Part shown: positions 17,240 to 26,610 of the stretch, piece after piece
Layout of the letters: every line of letters begins with the position of its first letter
Position numbering within the stretch: the first letter of the stretch is position 1
Assembly (NCBI GenBank): GCA_902793405.1
Contig: CADBDH010000002.1
Coordinates: 1-64,000, forward strand
Direction of reading: 5' to 3'
Source: an uncultured Bacteroidales bacterium
Lineage (GTDB): Bacteria; Bacteroidota; Bacteroidia; Bacteroidales; Muribaculaceae
Length of the DNA: 64,000 nucleotides
The notes under the pieces: generated by a model
The model's database searches: none
What the model was told of the DNA's origin: nothing
Seen by the model: the letters and a program-made list of their open reading frames with translations, nothing else
Program-made: the position numbers and the translations under genes

Positions 17240-20200
17240 TTATCTTACCATCTTAACTGTTTGAGTAGTGCCGTCGCTCATCTGACGTACGATGATATTC
17301 ACACCGCTGACAGGTTCGCTGTGCTCTTTGCCGCTAGCGTCATAGTAACGTTCGCTGATAACGGTTGGAGCCGCCATCTCATCTCCAGCAATCTCCTCGA
17401 TGCGTGTGGGTTCGCCTGGAGGAGCCCATGCAATGCCAAAGCTGGAACCTCCGCCCGATTTCAACGAAGTGCCGGGCCTTCCGTCATCGTAGAGATATTC
17501 GATGTAATTGCGATAGGGGTCATACATCTTGATAACGGCGATTGTTCCATAAATGTTGCTGGGGTCAATCACGGCATCATCGGGTCCATAAACCACAGCG
17601 GCTCGACTTGGCGCGTTGATGGCTCTGCCTCTGGTTCCGATGTAAGGACCTGCTGAGTTGACGGTAAATGATATGACTTTAGCGGGGTCAAATCCGTCAG
17701 CCGTGAATTGCCTTTGATAGCCGGCCGATGAGGCTGATTCGATAGTGTCTTGACCGCACTTGTGGCCCAGGAAGGTATCGTAGTTGTCGTGTAATGCGTC
17801 GCCTGCGTCTTCCTCGAGCTGCAGGTAATACATGCTGCAGTCGAGCACTTCATTGTTTGGCCCTCTTTCCTTCCATGCGGCTAGCTCACCCATAATCAAT
17901 CCTCGCACATTATGGTAGCAGTTGTATTCTGTAATGCTCGGGCATCCGCTCAGGTCAATGGCGTTGATGTGGTTGTAGCTGTAAGTGAGCGTCTGCAGCG
18001 ATGCGTTGTCATTCAGGCCGTCCATGCAGTACAGGTCATTATTGTCGGCCCGAACGACATGCAGGGCATTGCTGGCGAAGTGCAGATCGGCGATACTGTT
18101 CTTGCCAGGCTGATTCATCGAAGTGGGCACGGGAGCAGGCATTTCAAAACCATAGTTGTTGAAGGTGTTCCAGCCTGCCGAGATGCTGTCCATGTTGCTG
18201 CAGTCAAAGTACTCAAGGTGGTTGTTCTTGGTCACGTCGAGTGTGCGAACCATGCAGTTGCGCAGGTCGAACCATCGTAGTCCTGTGTTCTTGGTCACGT
18301 CAAGGTAGTCTAATTGTGGGTTCTGCCAGATTTTGAGCGTGTCAAGATGCTCTTTGGCATCGTTGGTAAATGCCTGAAGTAGTGAGTTCGATACCCATGC
18401 GGTGATGAGGTTCTTATTGGCGGTCAAATCCATGCCCACATCGCCCAACGCTGCTCCCAGTGCCTTGTCGTTGTAAGCATGCAGGTATTTGAGGTTGTCA
18501 TTATGGCTCAGATCAAGTTCGTTGAAAATGGCGTTGTCATTCACCCATACCAACGTCAATGAGTCAGCGTCAGCGGCCGGGAAACCATATTGCGCGTCAT
18601 AGGACTTGTTGAATGCCAACTTGTCGAAACCATTGATTTTAGGCAACATGGGGTCATGGTGGCAATAAACGTCGGTCAGCGCATTACAGCTGTCAAGTAA
18701 CACGGTTGTCAGCTTGGGGCGGTTGAATGCCCTGATACCCCGCAGTCCGCTTAGCGGGGTGGTCACCGCACCGTTGTATGTTCCGCCCACTCGGGCACCA
18801 TTCTTGTAAACGTTCGCATCGGGGTAGAATATTTTTCCGGTCTCGATGTCATAGCCGCGGGTCTTGTAAGCGCATTTGCTGGCATCGATGTAGGTGATGT
18901 CATTTACCTTTTGTACGTCGACATAGTGCAATGGGTTGCCTGTGATGATGAGAGTGTCGATTTGAGGGGCATACACGCCAATGGAGTCAAAACGAGAGTA
19001 GGAGAGGTTGACGTAGTGCAATTGGGTGCAGACGGAGTTCTCCCTGAAGTTGATAGAGCCTTGCATGGTGCGGTTATCTGCACCGCGCATGCCGATGACT
19101 GATAACCTCTCCAGTGATTTCAACCCTTCTCGGTTTCGTTTGCCGTATAGGGTGCCGATACCCATCGATCGCATTCCGTTGTAGTCGGCGTAGAAGTACT
19201 TGAGGTTGTGCAGGTCCTGAATCCAAATGTAACGCGCATTGGATACGTGGCAATGGGTGAGTGCCGTCTGCTCGATGCCTGTATAGCTGATGTTGAGATA
19301 CTCCAGCTTGTCATTGTCCATCAGGTCAAGGATATACAGGCCTGTGGTGTCGTTGTAATCCCCGGTGAAGTATTCACGGTCATCGTGGTTTGAAGTGAGC
19401 CATAAGTACTTCTTGTAGTCGGGAAAGTCGCGGTTAAAGGTGCTGTTCGCGGGAATTGATGCGCGATAGGCGGCACCCTTGTCTTGAGAGGTAGTGTAAC
19501 GTGCGATGGTGCGGTTGTGGCTCACGTCCAGGTAGCGCAACTCGGTGTTTTTGTGCAGGTAGAGCGAGTCTTTTAGCTGGCAGTGACTCAAATCCAGATA
19601 TTTAAGCCCGGTCAATTGCTCTAATGAAGCGCTGTCGGTCTGAGCGGGTGATGCGGGCCAGTAAGCGTAGTAATAGGAGTCGAGGCTGGGGGGCGTGCTC
19701 GACACGATGTTGTCGTATTGGGCTGTAGTTTTGGACCATCTCTCATAGTTGTCGCCTGCCACTGGAGTGAGGTTCCTGAAGGTGTAGAACTTGTTGTAGC
19801 TGGCTTTGAGCGTGTCGATGGGCACAGCGTTAAGCGAACTGTTGTTACCGATGCGCTGGAAATAGTTGGGTTGCTCGGCAGTGCCGCTGATGTCCATGTA
19901 GGTCAGTGCAGTGTTGCCCAGCAGATACAGGCCGCTGCCATCGGCCATAGTCGGGCTGCTGGTCATCGTTGTGATGCCTGGATTGTTGTGCATTTCGAGA
20001 CGGGTCATGCTGGTGTTGCCGCCAAGCATGAGAGCCGTCAATGTCTCGGGCAGGCTGGGCGCTGAGAAACTGGTGAATCCGTTATTGCCCAAATCGATGC
20101 CCGTCAACGAGCCGCAGTCGCTCGCGTCCATCGTCAATGCGCCGCCGGTGAAGCCGCTGTTGTTCTCCAGATACAGGAACGCGAGCGAGCCGATGCTGGC

Positions 20201-21484
20201 AAAGTCGTTTGTTGCTTGACCTACAGATGCGTAGTTGTTGCCGTTCAGAAACAGGCTGCGCAATGTTGTGCAGCTGCTGCCTCCCTCGAGTGTGAAATTG
20301 TTGCGTGGCAGGGCATCGCCGTTAAGCTGTAAATATGTAAGGCGATTTAAGCCACTGATGTTTAGGGACTCCAGCAAGGGGCTGCCATCTACCCAGAATT
20401 GGGTGACTCCAGAGTTGCCAGAGATATCCACGGTTTTCAGCTTGGTGAAACCAGTGAGGCCCTCGGTGTGGGTGCCCATGGCCGAATTGCTCGAAATGAG
20501 TGTCTCCAGGTTGGGGTTGTTGGTTGGCGTCAGGTAATAAAGCAGGTAGTGGGGAGAGGAGCCGACACGGAAATAGACGTCACAATCGCTGATGTCGAGA
20601 TAGGTGAGTGCGCCCATCTGTTGGAAAGCGCTGCTGTAGCCAAACGAACTGTTGCCTCTCAAGATCAAAGTGTCGATGGTGCTCGCGCAGTAGTGCGTCA
20701 TGTTGTCCACACCACTATTGCCGACGTCGCAATGACCGATATTAAGGTACTTGAGAATTGAGTTGCTCGGCAATACAATATAGTATTGTGTAATAGCCGT
20801 GGTGCCGCTTGTGAATCCCTTGAGTTTAGTGCCCTCGGCATTAAGGTGCTCAAGGCGGGTGGCATTAGGAAGGAAAATACGGTCCAGAGCTGTGCAGTAA
20901 CTCACGTCAACCCACTTGACGCTCCTTAATCCATTGCCGGCATTGGTGCCCCAATAATCAAAATTAGTGCAATTGTTCAGCAGCAGCGTTTCCAGCTTGG
21001 TCAGGTACTGCAGATTGCCGCTCGTGTAGAAGTTGATGTTATGGGACAGATCCAAATAAGTGATGTTACTGTTACCGCTGCCGATGGTCAGTCCTGCACC
21101 GGGGTGGCCACTGGCACCGGTTGTGCCGGCTAGGGTGGTGATGTTACAGTTGCTCGCCTTGAGTGTTGTCAAGGCGGTAAGGCCGGTGAGGTTGGCACCG
21201 GTGGCCAGCGTGCTGTTGCCGCTGATGTCAAGATAGTTCAATCCGGTCAAAAGGCCTAGGCCCGTGAGGTCGGAAATGCCTTTGTTGGACACATCGAGAG
21301 TGGTGAGGGTGGTTTCGTTGATGCTTCCCCCCTCGTTGACACCCGTTGCCGCCGTCAATGCGGCCCTGAAGTTGGCATCAGGAAAGTTGGCTGAGTTGAG
21401 TGTGACGGCCGCTTGGGCATGGCTGCAGCATATAGATGCCAACAGCACGGCCGCACACAACTTAAAGAGTAGAAATCGTCTCAT
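17240..21484 (-). CDS. Giant secreted leucine-rich-repeat surface protein
   Basis: A predicted surface or secreted protein of 1414 residues. The N-terminus MRRFLLFKLCAAVLLASICC to AQAA is a signal peptide. Nearly the whole chain is leucine-rich-repeat-like, with recurring LxxLxLxxN and LKYLDLSHC-type units (examples LTYLDISDCDVYF, LRYLDVSHNRTI, LEYFDCSNMDSI), more irregular than internalin repeats. About 50 residues at the end (YYDASGKEHSEP to KMVR) resemble a type IX sorting end. LRR proteins of this style bind other proteins or glycans at the surface, but the partner is unknown. The gene is monocistronic, with its own promoter at 21641-21671 and terminator at 17188-17219. Confidence 0.85.
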   Translation of the reverse strand: MRRFLLFKLCAAVLLASICCSHAQAAVTLNSANFPDANFRAALTAATGVNEGGSINETTLTTLDVSNKGISDLTGLGLLTGLNYLDISGNSTLATGANLTGLTALTTLKASNCNITTLAGTTGASGHPGAGLTIGSGNSNITYLDLSHNINFYTSGNLQYLTKLETLLLNNCTNFDYWGTNAGNGLRSVKWVDVSYCTALDRIFLPNATRLEHLNAEGTKLKGFTSGTTAITQYYIVLPSNSILKYLNIGHCDVGNSGVDNMTHYCASTIDTLILRGNSSFGYSSAFQQMGALTYLDISDCDVYFRVGSSPHYLLYYLTPTNNPNLETLISSNSAMGTHTEGLTGFTKLKTVDISGNSGVTQFWVDGSPLLESLNISGLNRLTYLQLNGDALPRNNFTLEGGSSCTTLRSLFLNGNNYASVGQATNDFASIGSLAFLYLENNSGFTGGALTMDASDCGSLTGIDLGNNGFTSFSAPSLPETLTALMLGGNTSMTRLEMHNNPGITTMTSSPTMADGSGLYLLGNTALTYMDISGTAEQPNYFQRIGNNSSLNAVPIDTLKASYNKFYTFRNLTPVAGDNYERWSKTTAQYDNIVSSTPPSLDSYYYAYWPASPAQTDSASLEQLTGLKYLDLSHCQLKDSLYLHKNTELRYLDVSHNRTIARYTTSQDKGAAYRASIPANSTFNRDFPDYKKYLWLTSNHDDREYFTGDYNDTTGLYILDLMDNDKLEYLNISYTGIEQTALTHCHVSNARYIWIQDLHNLKYFYADYNGMRSMGIGTLYGKRNREGLKSLERLSVIGMRGADNRTMQGSINFRENSVCTQLHYVNLSYSRFDSIGVYAPQIDTLIITGNPLHYVDVQKVNDITYIDASKCAYKTRGYDIETGKIFYPDANVYKNGARVGGTYNGAVTTPLSGLRGIRAFNRPKLTTVLLDSCNALTDVYCHHDPMLPKINGFDKLAFNKSYDAQYGFPAADADSLTLVWVNDNAIFNELDLSHNDNLKYLHAYNDKALGAALGDVGMDLTANKNLITAWVSNSLLQAFTNDAKEHLDTLKIWQNPQLDYLDVTKNTGLRWFDLRNCMVRTLDVTKNNHLEYFDCSNMDSISAGWNTFNNYGFEMPAPVPTSMNQPGKNSIADLHFASNALHVVRADNNDLYCMDGLNDNASLQTLTYSYNHINAIDLSGCPSITEYNCYHNVRGLIMGELAAWKERGPNNEVLDCSMYYLQLEEDAGDALHDNYDTFLGHKCGQDTIESASSAGYQRQFTADGFDPAKVISFTVNSAGPYIGTRGRAINAPSRAAVVYGPDDAVIDPSNIYGTIAVIKMYDPYRNYIEYLYDDGRPGTSLKSGGGSSFGIAWAPPGEPTRIEEIAGDEMAAPTVISERYYDASGKEHSEPVSGVNIIVRQMSDGTTQTVKMVR

Positions 21485-21640
21485 AGTGCTAAGATTTTAA
21501 TTATTGTTATAAAATTTTGGTTATCAATCAATTGTTGAGGAAGAAACTATTTGTCTTCATCTAATGGAGGGCAAGCCTCCTGAAGGGACGCGGCTATTAG
21601 AGTGACTCGCGTCTTTTCGCATATTATTACATGCAAGGCG

Positions 21641-21671
21641 CAAATTTACATGAATAAATTTTAACAAGCAA
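21641..21671 (-). promoter_or_regulatory. Promoter of the LRR protein gene
   Basis: On the minus strand TTG (21671-21669), 20 bases, then TAAATTTG (21648-21641), leaving a leader of about 150 bases before the ATG at 21484. Confidence 0.72.
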
Positions 21672-21741
21672 AAATCTTGACGAAAAAATATTGCCCCATA
21701 AAAAACTTTATGCTGAATATGTTTTTATTGATGGATTAGGT

Positions 21742-22851
21742 CTAGTATTCTCTGGTTGAGAACTTCCTGTAGAACCAAAAATGAACAGCGCTGAGCAATA
21801 TTACCGTAACAAAGTAAATGACAATCATTGGGGTGACGCCTAATTCGCTGTTTTCAAATGCCTTGTAGAATGTCATCCGAACAAAGGGATGGATGACAAA
21901 GATGCTTGCCGAAATGACCCCGATGGCATTAATGATTCTAAGGTTCAGCAACAGTGCCAAGGAGCCGAAGAATAAGATGGTAAATACCTCTGTGAATGGC
22001 ATTAATGGTTTGCTGGCCAGACTGATAAACAACAATACAAGAGAAGCGTGGCATAGCAAGAGGATTGAAGATTTGGTGGGTTGCCAAGAGCTTTTCGCTG
22101 CAATCATTCCCAACAGGAACGGTGCGCCCCAGCCGATGCAGTTTTGCCTGAACCACCACATGGTATCGTCATTGGTGAAATAGAGGAAGGTGTAGTGGAG
22201 CACTATTGCGCATGCCATCGCAATTATCAGCCAACTTGCTCGCCATCTGCGGATGAATAAAAATAACAAGTAGAAATGCAGGATGGCGCCAAAGAACCAA
22301 TACACACCAGGTTCGATGACGAACCCGTTGTCGCCATAGCTCAGGAGGTTGATTGTGAAGGTCAATTGGGCTATCACGGACTGCCAGTTGTGAGGCTCGC
22401 CGCACCAGCAATGCTGAACGACAACATAGAGCAGATAAACAGGTATGAGCAAAAGTAATAGTTTGACGGTGTGCCGGCGGATAAAGCCCGGCTTATCGTC
22501 GATGCCGTTGCCGTATTTGCGCGTCAAGCCATACCCGCTGACGAACAGGAACAAGGCCACGCCAATCCATCCGGTAAACGAGAAGAAGTGCCAGACCGAA
22601 GGCTGTGATGTGGCCATGGTTACAAAGTCGGCGGTATCCGATGGCGAATAGGCCATCTCGTTGCAGCCAATGCCCATGAGGTGGTCCACGAAGTTGTGGA
22701 TCATGATCAGCAGGATGGCATAGCCTTTCATGCCGTTGCTCTGTTCGCGTGTCAGTACCATATCTTCTTGAGTGACAGCGCCACTTGAGGAATCGCCCTC
22801 GTGGCCTCTACGAAGCACAAAGTTACTGCGATTTCTTGCAATGGCAATCAT
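21742..22851 (-). CDS. Membrane acyltransferase (acyltransferase 3 family)
   Basis: An integral membrane O-acyltransferase of 369 residues with about ten hydrophobic helices. The typical entry is QSNGMKGYAILLIMIHNF, where the histidine in the first helix is the usual catalytic one, followed by an FLFVSGYGL helix. The first 35 residues are polar; translation may start at the ATG of MVLTREQ instead. It probably transfers acetyl or a similar group to a surface glycan. It is transcribed away from the polysaccharide locus that begins 260 bases to its right, toward the LRR gene. It could modify the same polysaccharide, but this is inference from proximity. Confidence 0.85.
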   Translation of the reverse strand: MIAIARNRSNFVLRRGHEGDSSSGAVTQEDMVLTREQSNGMKGYAILLIMIHNFVDHLMGIGCNEMAYSPSDTADFVTMATSQPSVWHFFSFTGWIGVALFLFVSGYGLTRKYGNGIDDKPGFIRRHTVKLLLLLIPVYLLYVVVQHCWCGEPHNWQSVIAQLTFTINLLSYGDNGFVIEPGVYWFFGAILHFYLLFLFIRRWRASWLIIAMACAIVLHYTFLYFTNDDTMWWFRQNCIGWGAPFLLGMIAAKSSWQPTKSSILLLCHASLVLLFISLASKPLMPFTEVFTILFFGSLALLLNLRIINAIGVISASIFVIHPFVRMTFYKAFENSELGVTPMIVIYFVTVILLSAVHFWFYRKFSTREY

Positions 22852-22896
22852 TTGCGTTATTTTATTTACAGATGTCCTATTTTTTCAGTCGCAAAC

Positions 22897-22927
22897 TTGC
22901 ACATCTCGGTAGAAAAAGGTAATTTTG
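22897..22927 (+). promoter_or_regulatory. Main promoter of the polysaccharide locus
   Basis: TTG (22897-22899), 20 bases, then TAATTTTG (22920-22927). It sits about 190 bases before the first locus gene and faces it. On the opposite strand the same segment has only a degenerate box (CAAGTTTG) for the divergent acyltransferase gene. Confidence 0.75.
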
Positions 22928-22933
22928 CGAGTT

Positions 22934-23114
22934 AAAACTATGCGCGGCAAGCGCCCTAACCACGGGCGATGGAGCCACTGCGCAATGTGACATAAAGAGG
23001 TAACTCGCTGATAATGACTACTGCGATAGTGTCGCCAGCATTGCCTACTCTCCACTGGTTCGCCAGGTCCGCAAGACCCGGTGACCCCCGTTTTATCTCC
23101 AACTGACGATAGCG
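22934..23114 (+). promoter_or_regulatory. Structured leader of the polysaccharide operon
   Basis: About 180 untranslated bases before the first gene. Small hairpins include CGCCC/GGGCG (22952-22968), CTGG-TTCG-CCAG (23055-23066, a UUCG-type loop) and GGTC/GACC (23066-23078), with a short TTTT after the last group. A long leader is where capsule antiterminators act in Bacteroides, but no UpxY-like gene is present in this window, so regulation through it is speculative. Confidence 0.4.
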
Positions 23115-24227
23115 ATGAATAAAGATTTGATTACTGTAACATCCCCTTTGCTGCCCGACCTCGACGAGTTCAACCGGATGCTACGCGAGATATGGGACAG
23201 CAAGTGGATTACCAATAACGGCTCTTTCCACAAAAGGCTGGAACAGGCACTGTGTGACTACCTCAAGGTGCCTTACATCAGCCTGTTCACCAACGGCACT
23301 TTGCCGCTCATCACGGCACTGCAGGCGCTCAACATCAGTGGCGAGGTCATCACCACGCCTTACAGCTTTGTCGCCACCACCCATTCCATTTGGTGGAACG
23401 GCATTAAGCCGGTATTTGTCGATATCGACCCGGCGACGGGCGGCATTGACCCTGATCGTATCGAGGCTGCCATCACGCCGCGCACAACGGCCATTATGCC
23501 TGTGCACGTGTATGGTAAGCCTTGCCGAACTGCTGAAATTCAGGCGATAGCCGACAAGTACGGCCTGCGCGTCATCTATGATGCCGCACATGCCTTCGGC
23601 ATCGAGGTGGACGGCAAGAGCATCCTCAACGAGGGCGACATGTCCACCCTGAGTTTCCATGCCACCAAGGTCTATAACACCATCGAGGGCGGTGCGCTCG
23701 TCATGCACGACGAGAAGATGAAGCAACGTATCGACTACCTGAAGAACTTCGGCTTTAATGGCGAGACCGAGGTTGTGGCTCCCGGCATCAACGGCAAGAT
23801 GGACGAGGTGCGTGCCGCTTTCGGCCTGTTGAACCTGCAACACGTGGATGACTGCATCGAGGCCCGTCATCAGGTTGCTATCCGCTACCGCGAGGCGCTA
23901 CGCTCAGTCGAGGGCATCGACTTCTGGGACGATATGCCCGGTGTGCGCCACAACTATAGCTATTTCCCCATCTTTGTCGATGCCGACAAGTATGGCATGA
24001 CGCGCGATGAGCTTTACTTCAAAATGCGCGAGCAGGGCATTCTGTCTCGCCGCTATTTCTATCCGCTCATCAGCACCTTCTCCACCTACAAGGGCTTGCC
24101 TAGCGCCACCCGCGAGAATCTGCCCAACGCCACCCGCATGGCCGACACGGTCATCTGCCTGCCCATGCACCACGAACTCACCGATGCCGATCTCACTCGC
24201 ATCCTCGATATCATCATCAACAAATAA
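23115..24227 (+). CDS. DegT/DnrJ/EryC1/StrS-family aminotransferase
   Basis: A PLP-dependent enzyme of 370 residues, usually a sugar-nucleotide aminotransferase. The PLP lysine is K185 in SFHATKVYNTIEGG, the cofactor-binding aspartate D156 in YDAAHAFG, and NGTLPL lies in the phosphate-binding region. The C-terminal half is complete. It is the first gene of the plus-strand locus, 5 bases before an ATP-grasp gene. In this family the substrate is normally a UDP- or dTDP-4-keto (or 3-keto) sugar. Because the next genes look like amino-acid chemistry rather than sugar chemistry, an amino-acid-like ketone is also possible. Confidence 0.9.
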   Translation: MNKDLITVTSPLLPDLDEFNRMLREIWDSKWITNNGSFHKRLEQALCDYLKVPYISLFTNGTLPLITALQALNISGEVITTPYSFVATTHSIWWNGIKPVFVDIDPATGGIDPDRIEAAITPRTTAIMPVHVYGKPCRTAEIQAIADKYGLRVIYDAAHAFGIEVDGKSILNEGDMSTLSFHATKVYNTIEGGALVMHDEKMKQRIDYLKNFGFNGETEVVAPGINGKMDEVRAAFGLLNLQHVDDCIEARHQVAIRYREALRSVEGIDFWDDMPGVRHNYSYFPIFVDADKYGMTRDELYFKMREQGILSRRYFYPLISTFSTYKGLPSATRENLPNATRMADTVICLPMHHELTDADLTRILDIIINK

Positions 24228-24232
24228 CTCCG

Positions 24233-25447
24233 ATGGCTGAAGCAAAAAAGAAACTGATGCTCTTGGGCGGCTTGCGCTACCTGTTGCCCGTCATCGAGGC
24301 TGCGCATCGTCATAGTATCCACGTCATTACGGTGGATTATCTGCCCGACAATATCGCCCATCGTTACAGCGATGAGTACCATAACGTGAGCATCATCGAC
24401 AAGGATGCTGTGCTCGCTTTGGCTCAGGAACTGCAGATTGACGGCATCATGTCGTTTGCTGTCGATCCCGGAGTTGTGGCAGCCGCTTACACGGCTGAGA
24501 AAATGGGCCTGCCCTTCCAGTGCAGCTACGAAGCAGCCTGTATTCTTCAGGACAAATCCAGATTCCGTAAGTTCCTTGCCGACAACGGCTTCAACGTGCC
24601 CAATGCACGCGGCTACAGCGAGGGCGACGATGCACTCAAAGATATCGACTACTTCAACTGGCCTGTCATCGTCAAACCCGTGGACAGCGCCGGCAGCAAA
24701 GGCGTAACACGCGTCGACGCCCCCGCCGACCTCACCGCTGCCATCGCCCATGCCCTCGACTGCTCCCCCTCTCGCCACTACATCATCGAGGACTTCCTCG
24801 AGAAAGCAGGTCCATCGATGGGTGATGAGTGTTTTGTTGTTAATGGCAAACTGTTGTACAATGCCTTTTACGACCAGTTCTTTGATAATGAAGCCCAGAA
24901 TCCCTATGCTCCGTCAGGTGAATATTGGCCATCGGCCATGGGCCAGGACCGTGAACAGGAATTCAAAGACGAACTCCAGCGGCTAATTGATCTTCTGGGT
25001 ATAAGGACGGGCATTTTCAATGTAGAGTGCCGAGTGTGTACCGATGGCAAAGCCTATCTCATGGAGGTCTCGCCCCGTGCCGGAGGCAACCGTTTGGCCG
25101 AGATTCTGAACTACGCTGCCGATGTTGACATTATCGAAGCCGAGGTGTGTGCATCTGTAGGACTTCCTCTGCCAGATGTCCATGAACCTAACTATAATGG
25201 CTTCTATGCCATCAATGTGTTACATAGCGAGAAGGAAGGAACAATTCAGGATATCCACATTGAGCCCGACTTTGAGAAGATGCATGTCATTGAAAAAGGC
25301 CCTTGGGTCAAGCCAGGCGATCACGTGTCGGCATTCACCGGTGCCAACCAGTCGCTAGGAACCATCTTCCTGCGATTTGACACCCGCGAACAACTGGATC
25401 AGTTTGTGAAGAACCCCAACGATTGTATCACAATCATCACTCAGTGA
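24233..25447 (+). CDS. ATP-grasp ligase 1
   Basis: A predicted carboxylate-amine/thiol ligase of 404 residues. Order: an N-terminal preATP-grasp Rossmann-like domain (LMLLGGLRYLLPVIEAA), the central domain with IVKPVDSAGSKGVT (ATP-binding lysine and glycine loop), and the metal-binding segment YLMEVSPRAGGNRLAE. About 90 further residues end the chain. It differs from biotin carboxylase and PurK by lacking their partner motifs and resembles stand-alone amino-acid ligases. It starts 5 bases after the aminotransferase and shares its G+C-rich composition. It probably joins an amino acid to a carboxylate such as a uronic acid or another amino acid (inference). Confidence 0.85.
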   Translation: MAEAKKKLMLLGGLRYLLPVIEAAHRHSIHVITVDYLPDNIAHRYSDEYHNVSIIDKDAVLALAQELQIDGIMSFAVDPGVVAAAYTAEKMGLPFQCSYEAACILQDKSRFRKFLADNGFNVPNARGYSEGDDALKDIDYFNWPVIVKPVDSAGSKGVTRVDAPADLTAAIAHALDCSPSRHYIIEDFLEKAGPSMGDECFVVNGKLLYNAFYDQFFDNEAQNPYAPSGEYWPSAMGQDREQEFKDELQRLIDLLGIRTGIFNVECRVCTDGKAYLMEVSPRAGGNRLAEILNYAADVDIIEAEVCASVGLPLPDVHEPNYNGFYAINVLHSEKEGTIQDIHIEPDFEKMHVIEKGPWVKPGDHVSAFTGANQSLGTIFLRFDTREQLDQFVKNPNDCITIITQ

Positions 25448-25492
25448 TATCTACCAGCTGAGATAGTCATTAAAAAACAAAGTGCTTTGTCG

Positions 25493-26608
25493 ATGAAAAA
25501 ATTAGCCGTAATAGGGGCCAATAAACCATTAGAGCCATTTTATAGGCAGGCCAAATCCCTCGGTTATTATATAATTGGGATTGCCTACGAAAAAGGTGCT
25601 GTATGCAAGCAATATTGTGACAAGTTTTATCCTGTCTCTTTTGTTGAAAAGGATAAAGTGTTAGAAGTGTGTAGAGCCGAAATGATTGATGGAATTACCT
25701 CTTTCTCGCTTGAATCGGCGCTACCAACAGTGGTGTATGTGGCTCAGAAGCTAGGTCTAGTCAGTAATACAGAAGAGTGTGTAAGGAAACTGACCGATAA
25801 ATACACAATGCGGAAAGCTCTAGATACAGCTGGAATCCCTAACCCTAGATATGTGATTATATCAGATACATCACAGCTGGAGGACCTACAGGTTCCTTTT
25901 CCTTGTGTTGTGAAACCAGTGGATAGTGGGGGTAGTCAGGGCGTGACGTTGGTTGGTAAGAAAGATGACTTGAAGAGTGCCTATGAGCGCTCCATGGAGT
26001 ATTCGCACTGTGGAAAAGTGATAATTGAACAATTTATTGATGGCCGAGAGTTCAGCGTGGAATATCTCAGTTGTAAAGGAATGCATTACAACATGCAAAT
26101 AACAGATAAGGTTACGAGTGGCCCCCCTTATTTTATTGAGCTGCAACATCATCAACCAGCCGATATCAGTAGCGAGCTCCATGAGAGAATCTGTGATGTA
26201 GTGGAGAAGGCATTGACTGCTCTGTGTGTGGAGAATTCTCCTAGCCATACCGAGGTGAAACTTAGCAGTAATGACGAACTTTTTATCATTGAGACTGGGG
26301 CCCGTTTGGGTGGAGACCATATAACTTCCGACCTTGTCCGTCTTTCCACTGGCTATGATATGGTGCAGGGAGCAATGGAGCTAGCAACAGGATGCTTTAG
26401 GGATCCCGATATTAGAAATAAGTATTTCTCGGGCATATATTATTTTAGTTCTCTCACTCCAGATGTGAAGAATTACATCGATAATGCAAAAGAATATCCC
26501 TTCATTGTGGAAACATCTTGTTTAAATGAGGAAATCAATGATTGTAAGCGTAATGGAGATAGAATGGGTTATTTCATATATCAGTCAGACCATAAAATAA
26601 TCGGTTGA
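25493..26608 (+). CDS. ATP-grasp ligase 2
   Basis: The second ATP-grasp enzyme, 371 residues from the ATG at 25493; an in-frame TTG at 25487 is less likely. The N-terminal domain KKLAVIGANKPLEPFYRQAK is followed by CVVKPVDSGGSQGVTLV and the metal/ATP site LFIIETGARLGGDHITSDL. The best general match is to carbamoyl-phosphate-synthase-like amino-acid ligases. From here the DNA becomes clearly richer in A+T than the preceding two genes, so it may have arrived separately. Its stop lies just before the next start (26611). Confidence 0.86.
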   Translation: MKKLAVIGANKPLEPFYRQAKSLGYYIIGIAYEKGAVCKQYCDKFYPVSFVEKDKVLEVCRAEMIDGITSFSLESALPTVVYVAQKLGLVSNTEECVRKLTDKYTMRKALDTAGIPNPRYVIISDTSQLEDLQVPFPCVVKPVDSGGSQGVTLVGKKDDLKSAYERSMEYSHCGKVIIEQFIDGREFSVEYLSCKGMHYNMQITDKVTSGPPYFIELQHHQPADISSELHERICDVVEKALTALCVENSPSHTEVKLSSNDELFIIETGARLGGDHITSDLVRLSTGYDMVQGAMELATGCFRDPDIRNKYFSGIYYFSSLTPDVKNYIDNAKEYPFIVETSCLNEEINDCKRNGDRMGYFIYQSDHKIIG

Positions 26609-26610
26609 AT

